From the NCBI GenBank assembly GCA_030403585.1, contig JAUEPE010000007.1:147292-211291 (forward strand): a DNA stretch of 64,000 nt, in the 5' to 3' direction. Shown piece by piece: positions 16,898-25,895 of the stretch. Numbering within the stretch: the first letter of the stretch is position 1; every line of letters starts with the position of its first letter. The position numbers and the translations under genes were made by a program. Source of the stretch: Frankia sp. RB7. Its GTDB lineage: Bacteria; Pseudomonadota; Alphaproteobacteria; Rhizobiales; Xanthobacteraceae. The notes beneath the pieces are model-generated. The model ran no database searches. It saw nothing but the letters and a program-made list of their open reading frames with translations, and was not told where the DNA came from.

Positions 16898-17944
16898 TCA
16901 GAGATAGTTGATGAGGCTGATCTTCTGGAGCTGCGAGGTGAGCGCGAGCGCCGTCTGGATCTGGGTCTGCAGCGCATTGACGCGCACCGATGCCTCGGTC
17001 GGATCGACCTGCTCCATGCCGACGATCTGATTGTTCAGGATGTCTTTCTGGGTCTTCAGCTTGTCGGTTGCCGTCGTGAGCCGCTGCTGGACCGTGCCGA
17101 CGCTGCCGCCGAGCGCAGCAAGGTCGGTGATGGCGCTGCCGACGAGACCGATGGCCTTGTCCACGACGACCTGGAACGTCGACTGGTTCAGGTTCGCGTT
17201 GCCAAGATCGGCCATCATCGTGTAGGCCTCGGCGAGCTTGCGGAAGCCGGTCTGGTTGGCGCTGACGGAGGTATCGGCGATCTCGGTCGTGGAGATGCGA
17301 CTTTGCATGGCCTGGTCGGTGGCCGACGACCAGTTGGTATTCCAGGCCGGGCTTGCGAACTCGGCATCGAAACTGGTGTCGAGGAAGCTCTGCATTTGAG
17401 CAGGCGTAATGCTGCTCACGCTGGCCGAGGATTGCGAGAAGCCGAAGGTCGAAAGGAAATCGCTATCGACCTGGTTCTTGCTGGCCGAGCCGGCGGCGTA
17501 AGCCGTGACCGGCTGATTCTGCGTGTTGATGCCCGAGAACAGATACGAGCCGTTATAGGAGATGTTCAGCGCGCCGATCAGATCCTGGAGGTTGGAGGAC
17601 GCAGGCGGCAGGATGATCCGCCCGCCGCCGTCGGTGCTGCGGGCCGCGATCAGGTCCTTGAGGAAGTCCGTTGCGGTCGAGCTGAGCTGGGTGATGCGGT
17701 CCTGGGTCACGTCCAGGCGCCCAGCGACGAGCCCGTTGGTATCGACGAGCTGGTCGGCGAAGCTCAAGTCGGCCCTCAAGGTGACGTCGCCTCCCGTCGT
17801 GGCACCGAGCTCGAGGCCGACATCGGCGAAGCGGCCGGTGGTCGCCTCCGTCGACGCCTTGCTCAAGGCAGCCTGGTTGCTCGTGATCGAATACCTCAAT
17901 GACGAGGACAGCATCAGGGTGGAAATGTAGTTGGCGCTCATCAT
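16898..17944 (-). CDS. flgL: Hook-filament junction protein FlgL
   Basis: A 348-residue flagellin-related junction protein. The N-terminal coiled coil (SSSLRYSITSNQAALSKASTEATTGRFADVG) and the C-terminal helix (TEASVRVNALQTQIQTALALTSQLQKISLINYL) are those of FlgL, and the ALNISYNGSYLFSGINTQNQPV stretch is typical of the middle domain. It joins FlgK to the filament. Two ATGs open the frame next to each other. It lies two bases after the flgK stop. FlgN-like protein from the same operon is its likely chaperone. Confidence 0.92.
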   Translation of the reverse strand: MMSANYISTLMLSSSLRYSITSNQAALSKASTEATTGRFADVGLELGATTGGDVTLRADLSFADQLVDTNGLVAGRLDVTQDRITQLSSTATDFLKDLIAARSTDGGGRIILPPASSNLQDLIGALNISYNGSYLFSGINTQNQPVTAYAAGSASKNQVDSDFLSTFGFSQSSASVSSITPAQMQSFLDTSFDAEFASPAWNTNWSSATDQAMQSRISTTEIADTSVSANQTGFRKLAEAYTMMADLGNANLNQSTFQVVVDKAIGLVGSAITDLAALGGSVGTVQQRLTTATDKLKTQKDILNNQIVGMEQVDPTEASVRVNALQTQIQTALALTSQLQKISLINYL

Positions 17945-17946
17945 GA

Positions 17947-19422
17947 CTAAGTCCCCACGGCGGCTAGCAAGGCTTGCAACATCTGGTCGACGGTCGAGAT
18001 GATCTTCGACGACGCCGAATAGGTACGCTCGACCTGAAGCATCAACGACATCTCGTCGTCCATGTTGACGCCGTTGACGTTCGACAGCGCCGTCGTGCTG
18101 CGGTCGAGCAACGTGCTCTGATACGTCGAGTTGTCGTTGGCGGTCTTGCGCTGGTTTTCGATCCAGCTCGTCGACGACGACGCATAGTCGATCAGGCTGC
18201 CGTTCGGCTTGCCCTGCGTGGTCGCATCGAACGGCTGCGACGCATCCATGTTGGTGATGAGCTGCTGAAGCCGGGTCGAATAGCCGCCGCTGCCGGCGGT
18301 GTTGTATTGATAGGCGACGTTGCCGCTGATCGCGCCGTCGCGCAGCAGATTTGGGTTGCCGCCCTGGGCCGGATCGACCGATGCTGCAACCGAGATCATG
18401 CCGGCGAGGCCCACCGAGACGGTGGCGCTCGCGGGCATCGCCGGCGCGCCGGGATAGGTGAAGAGACCGGGAACGTCGGGCAGCGACGCGCCCGATTGAT
18501 CGCTTTCCTTGAAGGTATTGATCAGGCCACGGGCGACTTCGTCGAGCTGGCTCTGATAGGTGACCGTGTCGTTGTCGCGCAATTGGGCGAGACCGGCGAG
18601 CTTGCCGGACTTGATCGGCATCACCGAATTGGCGCCGGTCACGGGCACGCCGTCGATGAAGACCGCGTTCCCCGTGATGTTCGCCGAATAGGAGGTGGTC
18701 GGGGCGAAGCTCACCGCCCGCGCCGTCTTGTCGAACAGCACCACGCCGCTGTCGGCGTAGAGCGCGGCATCGCCGTTGGTGCGGATCGACATCGTGACGC
18801 CGACCTCCTGGGACAGCTTCGAGACGATGCTGTCGCGCTGGTCGAGATAATCGGTCACGTCATCACCGGCGATCGTCCCCTTCACGATCGCCGTATTGAC
18901 GGTTTGGAATTGGGAGAGCAGCTGGTTGATGTTCTGGACCGAAATGTTCATGTCGGCATCCGCGCCCTCGCGGACCGACTGCACGGTCTGGGTTGCCTGA
19001 TTGAGCGCGGTCGCCATGTCCTTGGCGGAAGTCACGGCGGCCTGGGCCAGCGTGGTATTGTCCGGGGCGTTGGCATATTGCTGAAGCGCCTGCTTCAGCG
19101 CATTGAGCTGCGCCGTCGGCGACTGGTCGAGCTCCGGGTCGTCCACCGTGGCAGAAGCGATCTTCTGGAGACCGTCATAGATCGCGCCCTGCGTGGCGGC
19201 CGCGGACGTCGCGGTCAGGACGTTGCTGTACAGACCTGAACTGGCGGCGCGCTGGATCGCCGCCACATAGACGCCGGCGCCGGGAAGATTGTCCAGCACC
19301 GTGATCTTGCGCGAATAGCCCGTCGAGCTGGCGCCGGCAATGTTGCGCGAGACGGTCGACGACTGGATGCCCGACGCCATGAGCGAATTGCGGGCGGAGT
19401 CGAGGGCTGACGTAAGGGACAT
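17947..19422 (-). CDS. flgK: Hook-associated protein FlgK
   Basis: A 491-residue junction protein. The start SLTSALDSARNSLMASGIQSSTVSRNIAGASSTGYSRK is the rod-hook family N-terminus. The C-terminus MNSLMLQVERTYSASSKIISTVDQMLQALLAAVGT-like helix gives the second half of the D0 domain. The central part (from about 200) is Gly/Ser/Ala rich and variable. It lies 46 bases after flgE in the same operon and directly before flgL. Confidence 0.93.
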   Translation of the reverse strand: MSLTSALDSARNSLMASGIQSSTVSRNIAGASSTGYSRKITVLDNLPGAGVYVAAIQRAASSGLYSNVLTATSAAATQGAIYDGLQKIASATVDDPELDQSPTAQLNALKQALQQYANAPDNTTLAQAAVTSAKDMATALNQATQTVQSVREGADADMNISVQNINQLLSQFQTVNTAIVKGTIAGDDVTDYLDQRDSIVSKLSQEVGVTMSIRTNGDAALYADSGVVLFDKTARAVSFAPTTSYSANITGNAVFIDGVPVTGANSVMPIKSGKLAGLAQLRDNDTVTYQSQLDEVARGLINTFKESDQSGASLPDVPGLFTYPGAPAMPASATVSVGLAGMISVAASVDPAQGGNPNLLRDGAISGNVAYQYNTAGSGGYSTRLQQLITNMDASQPFDATTQGKPNGSLIDYASSSTSWIENQRKTANDNSTYQSTLLDRSTTALSNVNGVNMDDEMSLMLQVERTYSASSKIISTVDQMLQALLAAVGT

Positions 19423-19468
19423 GGCGTGCTCTTGAACGTTCTCTTGCCCGGGAAGGGCGCTGAAGAAT

Positions 19469-20710
19469 TCAGCGCTTCAGGTTGACGACGACGTCGAGCA
19501 GATCAGCACCGGTCTGGAACGATTTCGAGTTCGCGGTGAAGCCGCGCTGCGCCTCGATCATCGAGGTCAGCTCGTCCGCGAGATCGACGTTGGAGTCTTC
19601 CAGCGCGCCAGACTGGATGGTTCCAAGACCGCCCTGGCCGGCGAGGCCGACCTGCACGTTTCCGGAGTCCAGGTTCGGCGAATAGACGTTGCCGACCTCG
19701 GGCGTCAGATGGTCCGGGCTCGGCACGGTGGCGAGCGCGATCTGGAAGCTCGGCAGCTCGGTGCCGTTCTTGAGCACAGCGGTGACGACGCCCTTGTCGT
19801 CAATGTTGACCTTATCGACGGCGGACGGCGCGTTGCCGTCGACGGTCGCCTTGAAGTCGAAGCTGGAGGCGACCTGGGTCATGGCCGAGAGGTCGATGTT
19901 GAGGGTCGAGCCGCCGGGTACTGCCACGGAAAGCGACGTCGGGCTCGCTGCAGCCAACGCGCCCTTGCCGGCCGCCGAGACGTCGAAGGTGAACGTTGTC
20001 GCGGCAGAGGGACCGCTCGTCAGCGCGGCTCCGGACGGATCGTAGACCTCGACGTCCCACGTATTCGCGCCGGTTTTTGCCGCATAGACGTCGAGCGTCA
20101 CGGCGTTGCCGATATTGTCGTAAGTCACCATCGACGTCTTCGACGTGTAGTTGGTCGGACCAGCCGCAGCGGCCGGTGTGCCGACAACCGCCGCGCTCGG
20201 ATCGAGGTTGGCAGCAACGGTCGCCGTGGTCGAGGGCGAGGCCTGCAGCGCCATCTGATTGACGTTCACGACCTGGAGGCCACCGAAGCCGTTGGCTGAA
20301 ACGTTGGGCGTAGCACCGTTCTGGATGTTGTAGCCCATCAGCTGGAAGCCAGCCGTATTGACGAGGTTGCCCGAGCTGTCGGGCACGAACGAGCCGGCGC
20401 GAGTCAGGAAGTTGTTGCCGTTGGTGTCCTGCACGACGAAGAAGCCGTTGCCCTGGACCGCGAGGTCCGTCGTCGAAGTCGTGAACTGGAGGTTGCCGGG
20501 ATCGGTGATGGCGTAGCGGACCGTGGTCTCGACCGCGCCGGAATCGTAATTGCCGGAGCCGCTCTTCAGGATCAGCGAGGAGAATTCCGTCGAAGCCCGC
20601 TTGTAGCCGACCGTGTTGACGTTCGCGATATTGTCCGAGACCGTCGATAGCTTGTTGGACTGCGCGTTCATACCGGAAACGCCGGTGCGCATAACACCAT
20701 ACAGGCTCAT
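19469..20710 (-). CDS. flgE: Flagellar hook protein FlgE
   Basis: A 413-residue hook subunit. The N-terminal rod-family block is SGMNAQSNKLSTVSDNIANVNTVGYKRA. The D1/D2 domains carry the DLAVQGNGFFVV signature near residue 85, and the C-terminus ends ELTSMIEAQRGFTANSKSFQTGADLLDVVVNLKR. It appears to head its own promoter: the 109-base gap before it carries the candidate LafR box at 20756-20764 and a good ribosome site (AAAGGAG) close to the start. Genes from flgE to the FliL-like protein at 10489 follow on the same strand with small gaps. Confidence 0.95.
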   Translation of the reverse strand: MSLYGVMRTGVSGMNAQSNKLSTVSDNIANVNTVGYKRASTEFSSLILKSGSGNYDSGAVETTVRYAITDPGNLQFTTSTTDLAVQGNGFFVVQDTNGNNFLTRAGSFVPDSSGNLVNTAGFQLMGYNIQNGATPNVSANGFGGLQVVNVNQMALQASPSTTATVAANLDPSAAVVGTPAAAAGPTNYTSKTSMVTYDNIGNAVTLDVYAAKTGANTWDVEVYDPSGAALTSGPSAATTFTFDVSAAGKGALAAASPTSLSVAVPGGSTLNIDLSAMTQVASSFDFKATVDGNAPSAVDKVNIDDKGVVTAVLKNGTELPSFQIALATVPSPDHLTPEVGNVYSPNLDSGNVQVGLAGQGGLGTIQSGALEDSNVDLADELTSMIEAQRGFTANSKSFQTGADLLDVVVNLKR

Positions 20711-20755
20711 AGATTGGGCTCCTTTGACAGATTGTCGTTACAATGGGGGATCTTG

Positions 20756-20764
20756 CTTGCGCGG
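20756..20764 (-). promoter_or_regulatory. Candidate LafR box before flgE
   Basis: Read in the flgE direction this is CGCGCAAGC, identical to the element before motA and before the DUF1217 operon, and 46 bases before the flgE start. It continues as CAAGAT; the 12-base string CGCAAGCAAGAT recurs before flagellin 3 (31233-31244). The upstream tandem partner is only partly conserved. Confidence 0.5.
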
Positions 20765-20819
20765 GGCTGATGGTTCGCGACGATGCACAACTTCATGCAA
20801 TGCATCGTCATTTGTTGGT

Positions 20820-21404
20820 TCATGTTGTCTTGGGCTGGCAGAACGAGCGCGCTTTGTCGGTCCACGCGCCGAATCCGCTGGAGACGAGATGCGCGACGAT
20901 GTGGCAGACGTAGCGCTTCTGCGCCGGTTGATTGTTGGGGCCGGCATTGTAGCGTGCGACCGCCATGGTCCAGCTTCCCTCGCGTTGCTTCAGCTCCTTG
21001 AGGAAGCGCGCGGCGTAGTCGACGTTCTTGGCCGGATCGAACATCGCCCGCACCGACGTGAATTTGTCGCCGTGGAAATAGTGATTGATCTGCATGCAGC
21101 CGAGATCGATCAGCTTGATGCCCTTGGCTCGCATCGCCTCGAAATTCGCCATCGCATCATTCATGTCCTTGGCGAACACGGTCTGCCCTTCCGCACCGAG
21201 CGCATAGGGATAGAGCGCGCCGCGCCGGCCGGTCTCGGTGAGGCCGACGGCATAGAGAATGCCGAGCGGAATCCCGTGCTGCTGCGAGGCGCGCGCCATC
21301 TCGCGCTCGCAGGGGCGCGCAGTGTCGGTCGCCGCCGCCTCGGCGGCGCCGGTGCTACAGATAAACAGGGCCGCGGCGAGTATGCGGTGCCACGTCCTGG
21401 TCAT
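20820..21404 (-). CDS. Periplasmic lytic transglycosylase of the flagellar locus
   Basis: A 194-residue protein with a signal peptide (RILAAALFICSTGAAEA) and an SLT domain. The catalytic Glu is in VGLTETGRRG (about residue 60); IDLGCMQINHYFH and VARYNAGPNN are the other SLT motifs. Since the FlgJ-like protein of this locus lacks a muramidase, this enzyme is the likely cutter that opens peptidoglycan for the rod. The start ATG at 21404 lies 50 bases inside the end of fliK, an unusually long overlap; the leader following it reads as a good signal peptide, which supports that choice. A 109-base gap separates it from flgE. Confidence 0.85.
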   Translation of the reverse strand: MTRTWHRILAAALFICSTGAAEAAATDTARPCEREMARASQQHGIPLGILYAVGLTETGRRGALYPYALGAEGQTVFAKDMNDAMANFEAMRAKGIKLIDLGCMQINHYFHGDKFTSVRAMFDPAKNVDYAARFLKELKQREGSWTMAVARYNAGPNNQPAQKRYVCHIVAHLVSSGFGAWTDKARSFCQPKTT

Positions 21405-22695
21405 GGCGTGCCTCCTGGTTGGGCTGCTGATCCTGCCGGGCTTGCCTGGCTCCGCCGTCCGATTGACCGGACGGCGTGCCTGCGCCACTGAACGCACCTT
21501 GCGACTGCGATGATTGCTGTTGCTGGCCCGCGAGTTGCGACTGCGACTGGCCGGATCCGGCCTGGAATCCATCGAGCGAGCCGTGCTGTACGGGCGCGAC
21601 GTCGGCCACATAGCCCGCCGACTGCATCAGGTCGCGGATCTGGTCGCGCTGCTGATCCAGCATCGTGCTGGTGTCCTTGCGTTGCGCGGCAAGCTGAACC
21701 GACACTTCGGTGCCGACGAGACGAAGGCGCACGGTGACATTGCCGAGATCCGGCGGCTCGAGATTGACGGTGAGTATCTTGACCGGCTGATCCGGTGCAT
21801 TGCTCTGGGCGCCGACAAGATCGACCGGGGCGGATGCGGCCGGCGCGGGCGAGCTTTTCAGGTCCGACACCACTGCATTCGCGACCTGCTGGGTCGCGCT
21901 GAACTGTTGCACGGGAGGCAGATGCGTCTCCTGCTGAACCACCGTGACCTTGGTGGTTTCCGGCAAGGCGTCGCGGCCCGCGGACTTTGCGGCGCGCTCG
22001 ACATTCGCCGTCACGGCTTCGAACCTGGATGTGGCGCCGGGCATGGCTTTCGGTTGAACGTCGCCTTCCTCCGGCATGGCCTGGAGCGTCGCCGCGGCCG
22101 GTTGCGGGCGCAGCCCAGAGGCATCGGCCGTGGAACGCGCGGCGGTCGATGACGCTGCGGCGGATCGCGCGGCATCTGCATTCGCCGCTTTTACCTCGGT
22201 GATGCTCTGAACGTCGCGCTTCGCTGCGGGAGGTCGTTCGTCGCGGGCCGAGGTGTCCTTCTTGTCGCCCGACGGCTGCGGCGTCTGCATCGTCACGGCC
22301 TGGGCCGCAGCGAGTTCCTGCCCCACCATCGTCGGAACGCTCAATCTGGCCTGGACGTCAGCCTTCGCCGTTTGATCGACCGGGTCTTTCTTGGTCGACG
22401 ATTTGGGCTCCTCGGTGCGCTCGTGCACGGGCTCGTCCTTCGATGTATCGGGCTCAGTCAGCTGAGCCAGGCGCGGGCGTACCGAAGCAGCTTTTGCGGC
22501 AGTGTCGCCGCCCTGATCGTTCAGCGCCCGCTTGGCCATGTTCGAGACCGTGTGGAGCAGATCGTGAAACGATGAATCGTCAGCCGTTTTCGCACCCGTC
22601 GTCGCCGTGCCCTTTGCCGAGCGTGACACCCCGCGCGTAAGGCTTTCGGCGAGGCCTGCGAACAGCTGTCCGGAAGTTCCGCTAAGCTTGGTCAT
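21355..22695 (-). CDS. fliK: Hook-length control protein FliK (MotD)
   Basis: A 446-residue protein. The first 270 residues are Ala/Lys/Thr rich and disordered-looking. The C-terminal FliK domain is clear: LEPPDLGNVTVRLRLVGTEVSVQLAAQRKDT and the helix DQQRDQIRDLMQSAGY (about 315-365). The last 70 residues are a Gln/Ser-rich tail (QLAGQQQQSSQSQ and on) beyond the usual domain end. In rhizobia the gene was first called motD because of its place after motB and motC, as here. Its start overlaps the motC stop by ATGA, and its end overlaps the transglycosylase gene by 50 bases. Confidence 0.88.
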   Translation of the reverse strand: MTKLSGTSGQLFAGLAESLTRGVSRSAKGTATTGAKTADDSSFHDLLHTVSNMAKRALNDQGGDTAAKAASVRPRLAQLTEPDTSKDEPVHERTEEPKSSTKKDPVDQTAKADVQARLSVPTMVGQELAAAQAVTMQTPQPSGDKKDTSARDERPPAAKRDVQSITEVKAANADAARSAAASSTAARSTADASGLRPQPAAATLQAMPEEGDVQPKAMPGATSRFEAVTANVERAAKSAGRDALPETTKVTVVQQETHLPPVQQFSATQQVANAVVSDLKSSPAPAASAPVDLVGAQSNAPDQPVKILTVNLEPPDLGNVTVRLRLVGTEVSVQLAAQRKDTSTMLDQQRDQIRDLMQSAGYVADVAPVQHGSLDGFQAGSGQSQSQLAGQQQQSSQSQGAFSGAGTPSGQSDGGARQARQDQQPNQEARHDQDVAPHTRRGPVYL

Positions 22696-23876
22696 GGACG
22701 GCGATCCTTGGTGAGAAGCTCCAGTTCGCCGAGCTGGGTCTGGGCGCGCGCAAGCATCGTGTTCGACGACGCCAGATCGATCCGCGCCGGCGTGGGCGGC
22801 GGCTTGTCGGCCGACATGGCAGCAGCCGGACCTGCAATCGGCTTGCGAACGTCGAGCGCGAGCTGGAGAGTTGCATTGAGAAGCAGGACGTCGCGCGCCG
22901 CCAACTTCACCCGGTCGAGTGCCTTCAGCTCGGCAAAGCCGCCGTCATATTCGCCCGTGAGCGCGCGGGATGCGCCGCGGTAGAAATGGGCGCGCTCGCG
23001 ATCGGGCGTGGCATCGGCGCTGAGCGTCAGTGCCCGCTCGCTGGCGAGCCGGGTCACGGTGAGTTTGCCGCGAACCAGCGCGCCGCGCGCGATCACCAGA
23101 TAGAGCTTGAGGCGGCTGGCGCGGTCGACCTGTTCCAGCAGCGCCGCGACCCGTGCAAAGCGGCGATCATCCAGCGCAAGACTCGATTGCGTCAGGCCGG
23201 TGGAGAAGCGTTGCCAGAAATCGCCGGCATAGACCGAGTTGCGGTAGTGGCGGATATAGGCCAGCGTCAGGAACTCGAACTTGTCGAAATCCTCCGCCTG
23301 CCCGACCAGCAGGATCTCGCGCCGCAGCGCCGCCTCTTCGACCAACGTGCCCGGCAGCAGCAGGCGCGCGTCGTCGAGACGGTCGATCGCGAGCGAGGCC
23401 TCGGAACGAGCTAACAACGCTCCCTGGACCAGTGCGACCTGCCCGCCCATGCCGGACGAGATCGTGCGCGGCTTGATGTCCTTGAGCAGATCCCTCGCCT
23501 CGTCCTGCCGGCCTTCGACGTAAGCAAGCGCGCCGTCGAACAGCAGCGAATCCACATTGATCTTGTCGCGCGGCAGCTTGCGGACGATCTGCGGGGCGCC
23601 TCCGCTGAGCAGATAGATCACGACCGCCTGGCCGTTCTGCGGATTGCTCCACACGCTCGCGTCGGCGGCGAGAAATTTTTCGCCGATTTGCCGGATCAGC
23701 GCGATGTGGCTGGCATGCGCCGCGGTGTCGCCATTGGCGATGCCGTCCTGCACCGCCTGCAGCGCGCGGACGAGCTCAAACGGCTCCCCGGACGGCGCTG
23801 CCGGTTCGGCAGATGCGCGTGTCGCCGCGAGCGACAGCACTATCAGCAACGCGGCGCGGAGCAGCGGCCTGGTCAA
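22692..23876 (-). CDS. motC: Periplasmic motor protein MotC, TTG start
   Basis: MotC, known from Sinorhizobium, is a periplasmic protein that works with MotB in flagellar rotation. This one has about 394 residues with a signal peptide (RPLLRAALLIVLSLAATRASA) and a helical repeat-like body (GEPFELVRALQAVQDGIANGDTAAH, and on). The first ATG in frame lies far inside motB, so the real start must be a rare codon. TTG at 23876 forms a TTGA overlap with the motB stop, is preceded by GGAG, and places the signal peptide at the very start. It sits between motB and fliK, the standard rhizobial order. Confidence 0.86.
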   Translation of the reverse strand: MTRPLLRAALLIVLSLAATRASAEPAAPSGEPFELVRALQAVQDGIANGDTAAHASHIALIRQIGEKFLAADASVWSNPQNGQAVVIYLLSGGAPQIVRKLPRDKINVDSLLFDGALAYVEGRQDEARDLLKDIKPRTISSGMGGQVALVQGALLARSEASLAIDRLDDARLLLPGTLVEEAALRREILLVGQAEDFDKFEFLTLAYIRHYRNSVYAGDFWQRFSTGLTQSSLALDDRRFARVAALLEQVDRASRLKLYLVIARGALVRGKLTVTRLASERALTLSADATPDRERAHFYRGASRALTGEYDGGFAELKALDRVKLAARDVLLLNATLQLALDVRKPIAGPAAAMSADKPPPTPARIDLASSNTMLARAQTQLGELELLTKDRRP

Positions 23877-25192
23877 GGGCGCTTCTCCCGGATCAGGATC
23901 TCGATCCGTCGATTCTGCGCGGCGGCCGGATCGTTCTGAAGCTTTGGCCGGCGATCGGCATAGCCTTCGACGTGCTCGATCCGCTGCGCGTCGACGCCGG
24001 AGCGAACCAGCATGTAGTAAGCCATCTGCGCGCGCGCCGTGGACAGCCGCCAATTGTCGTAACTATCCGATTTGTAGGGCCGATTGTCGGTATGACCGCG
24101 GACGATGATCAAGCCGCGGCGCTTCGCGATCAGCGGGCCGATCTTGTCGATGACGCGAACGAGCTCGGGCCGCGGCTCGGCCGAGCCGACCGCGAACATG
24201 CCGAAGCTCGCATCGTCGGTCAGGCTGACCAGCAGACCCTCCTCGACCTGCCGGACCTCGGCCACCGGCCCGGCGCCGGCCTTGATATCCGACAGGGCAT
24301 CGGCGATCGCAGACTGAAGCTGCTTGACCGTCGGTTGCTGGGCCTGGGCCGCGTCACGCGGCTCGGATTCCTTTGGAGCGTCGGTGGGACGTGCCTGCGG
24401 CGCGGCGTTGGCCTGAAGGTTGGCCTGCGTGTTCGGTTGAACGCTGCCGTCGCGCGCAGACGATGATGGCGCCGGTCCCGGCGGCAGCAACGGCGACTGG
24501 CTCGTGGACGACGCCTGCGCGTCGGGGGCCACGCTGCCGCCGGCATCATCGGTTCTGCCGCGACGCGGCTCGCCCTGATTTGTACCGGCCGGATTGTCGC
24601 GCGCGGAAGCATTCGGCTTCGGCTCGCCCTCCATGATCCTGTCGGCTTCCTTCGAAGCTTCGGGCGCGAGCTTCCAATAGCCCGGATCGAACGGATCGCG
24701 ATAGGCATCACCGCCCTTGAGTCCGTCCTCTTCCGCAGAGGTCGTAGCACCGGCGCGCCGCTGGCCCGAGGCCTGATTCGAGCTCGCCGCGATTTCGGCG
24801 AGCGTTGCGTAGGGATCGCGGAACAGAACCTTCTCTTCGTAAAAGGGCGGCTTCTCGGCCGTCGGCGAGTCGCCACGGCGCTCCTCGTTCGGCCCTGATG
24901 GCTGACGCTTGCCGTCCTGGCCTTCGAACGTAGTCGGCTCCTTCTTGGTGAGGTCCTTCAGGCCCTTCGGCGCGGGTGCGTTCTCGGCGAGCTTGATCGG
25001 GTTGAAGTAGCTCGCAACCACCTGCTTCTGGTCCTGGTTGAGCGCATTGAGCAGCCACATCACCAGAAAGAACGCCATCATCGCGGTCATGAAGTCCGCG
25101 TAGGCGATCTTCCAAACGCCACCGTGCGGCTTCTCGTCTTCGAAAGCGCTCCGCCGGCGGATAATGACGAGCTCGTGCTTGACCTCCTCCAT
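23873..25192 (-). CDS. motB: Flagellar stator protein MotB
   Basis: A 439-residue stator subunit. The N-terminal membrane helix with the proton-carrying Asp33 is in KIAYADFMTAMMAFFLVMWLLNAL. A long Pro/Gly/Ser/Ala-rich linker fills about 65-300, longer than in enterobacterial MotB (about 308 residues in all). The OmpA-like peptidoglycan-binding domain is at about 320-435 (GHTDNRPYKSDSYDNWRLSTARAQ, then QNRRIEILI). The aspartate rather than a sodium-type signature suggests a proton-driven motor. MotA is encoded 16 kb away at 41556, so the stator genes are split between two operons. Confidence 0.94.
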   Translation of the reverse strand: MEEVKHELVIIRRRSAFEDEKPHGGVWKIAYADFMTAMMAFFLVMWLLNALNQDQKQVVASYFNPIKLAENAPAPKGLKDLTKKEPTTFEGQDGKRQPSGPNEERRGDSPTAEKPPFYEEKVLFRDPYATLAEIAASSNQASGQRRAGATTSAEEDGLKGGDAYRDPFDPGYWKLAPEASKEADRIMEGEPKPNASARDNPAGTNQGEPRRGRTDDAGGSVAPDAQASSTSQSPLLPPGPAPSSSARDGSVQPNTQANLQANAAPQARPTDAPKESEPRDAAQAQQPTVKQLQSAIADALSDIKAGAGPVAEVRQVEEGLLVSLTDDASFGMFAVGSAEPRPELVRVIDKIGPLIAKRRGLIIVRGHTDNRPYKSDSYDNWRLSTARAQMAYYMLVRSGVDAQRIEHVEGYADRRPKLQNDPAAAQNRRIEILIREKRP

Positions 25193-25199
25193 GGTGAGA

Positions 25200-25895
25200 C
25201 TACCGGCGCGCCTCTTTCAGCCGATCCATCCAGGTCGAGATCTGCGTCTCGATCGTGGTCTGATCGGCGAGGACGCGGACCTCGACGGTGTCTGCGGACT
25301 GGTATTCGACGCCAGAACGGCCGGCCAGATTGAGTTGCGTCCTGACGAGGTCGATGAGCTCGCTGGGTCCGGTGACGCGAAAAGCCGGCACTGGAGAACT
25401 CGAGGTCAGCGCCGAGATCTGCTCGACCAGGGATTCGATCGCCTTGTCGCGGACCGCATCGGCGAGGAACGGCAGCAATATCCGCGCGACCGAGCTTGCA
25501 ATGTTGCTCTCGATCTCGCGGCAGGCCGTGTCAAAACCGTTGACGATCGCAACCGCCTGCTGGTCGGACCATTTGGCCCGCTCCTCGCCGAGCCGGATCG
25601 CGCTGCGGACGCGCTCTTCGGCGAGCCTGGATTCGCCTTCCGCAAGGCCCGCGGTATGGCCGCGTCGATAGGCGTCTTCGAGCAGATTGACCGGAGCGGC
25701 TTCCGGCGCGGGCGCCGGAGGCGGCTGAAGTTGGGGCTGCGCCTGACGCTGCGCTTGAGGCTGCGATTGAGGCTCACGCCGGACCTCCTTTCTCGCCAGG
25801 ACATCCTGGATCTTGGGCGGCGGAGGCGGCGGCGGCGACTTGGCCCGGCCGTTCGCGTCGAATTGCGTCAGGAGTTTTCCGATTGCCGCGTTCAT
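25200..25895 (-). CDS. FliH-like protein of the export apparatus
   Basis: A 231-residue protein between fliF and motB. The first 70 residues are proline- and glutamine-rich (PPPPPPPK, then PQSQPQAQRQAQPQLQ). A coiled coil follows (YRRGHTAGLAEGESRLAEERVRSAIRLGEERAKW), and a C-terminal domain (about 130-231) has VARILLPFLADAVRDKAIESLVEQI and VEVRVLADQTTIETQISTW. This order of a GxxxG-type AxxxG helix and C-terminal strand-helix domain is that of FliH, the regulator of the FliI ATPase. Similarity is low, so the name is given as like. It overlaps fliF by ATGA and lies seven bases before motB. Confidence 0.62.
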   Translation of the reverse strand: MNAAIGKLLTQFDANGRAKSPPPPPPPKIQDVLARKEVRREPQSQPQAQRQAQPQLQPPPAPAPEAAPVNLLEDAYRRGHTAGLAEGESRLAEERVRSAIRLGEERAKWSDQQAVAIVNGFDTACREIESNIASSVARILLPFLADAVRDKAIESLVEQISALTSSSPVPAFRVTGPSELIDLVRTQLNLAGRSGVEYQSADTVEVRVLADQTTIETQISTWMDRLKEARR

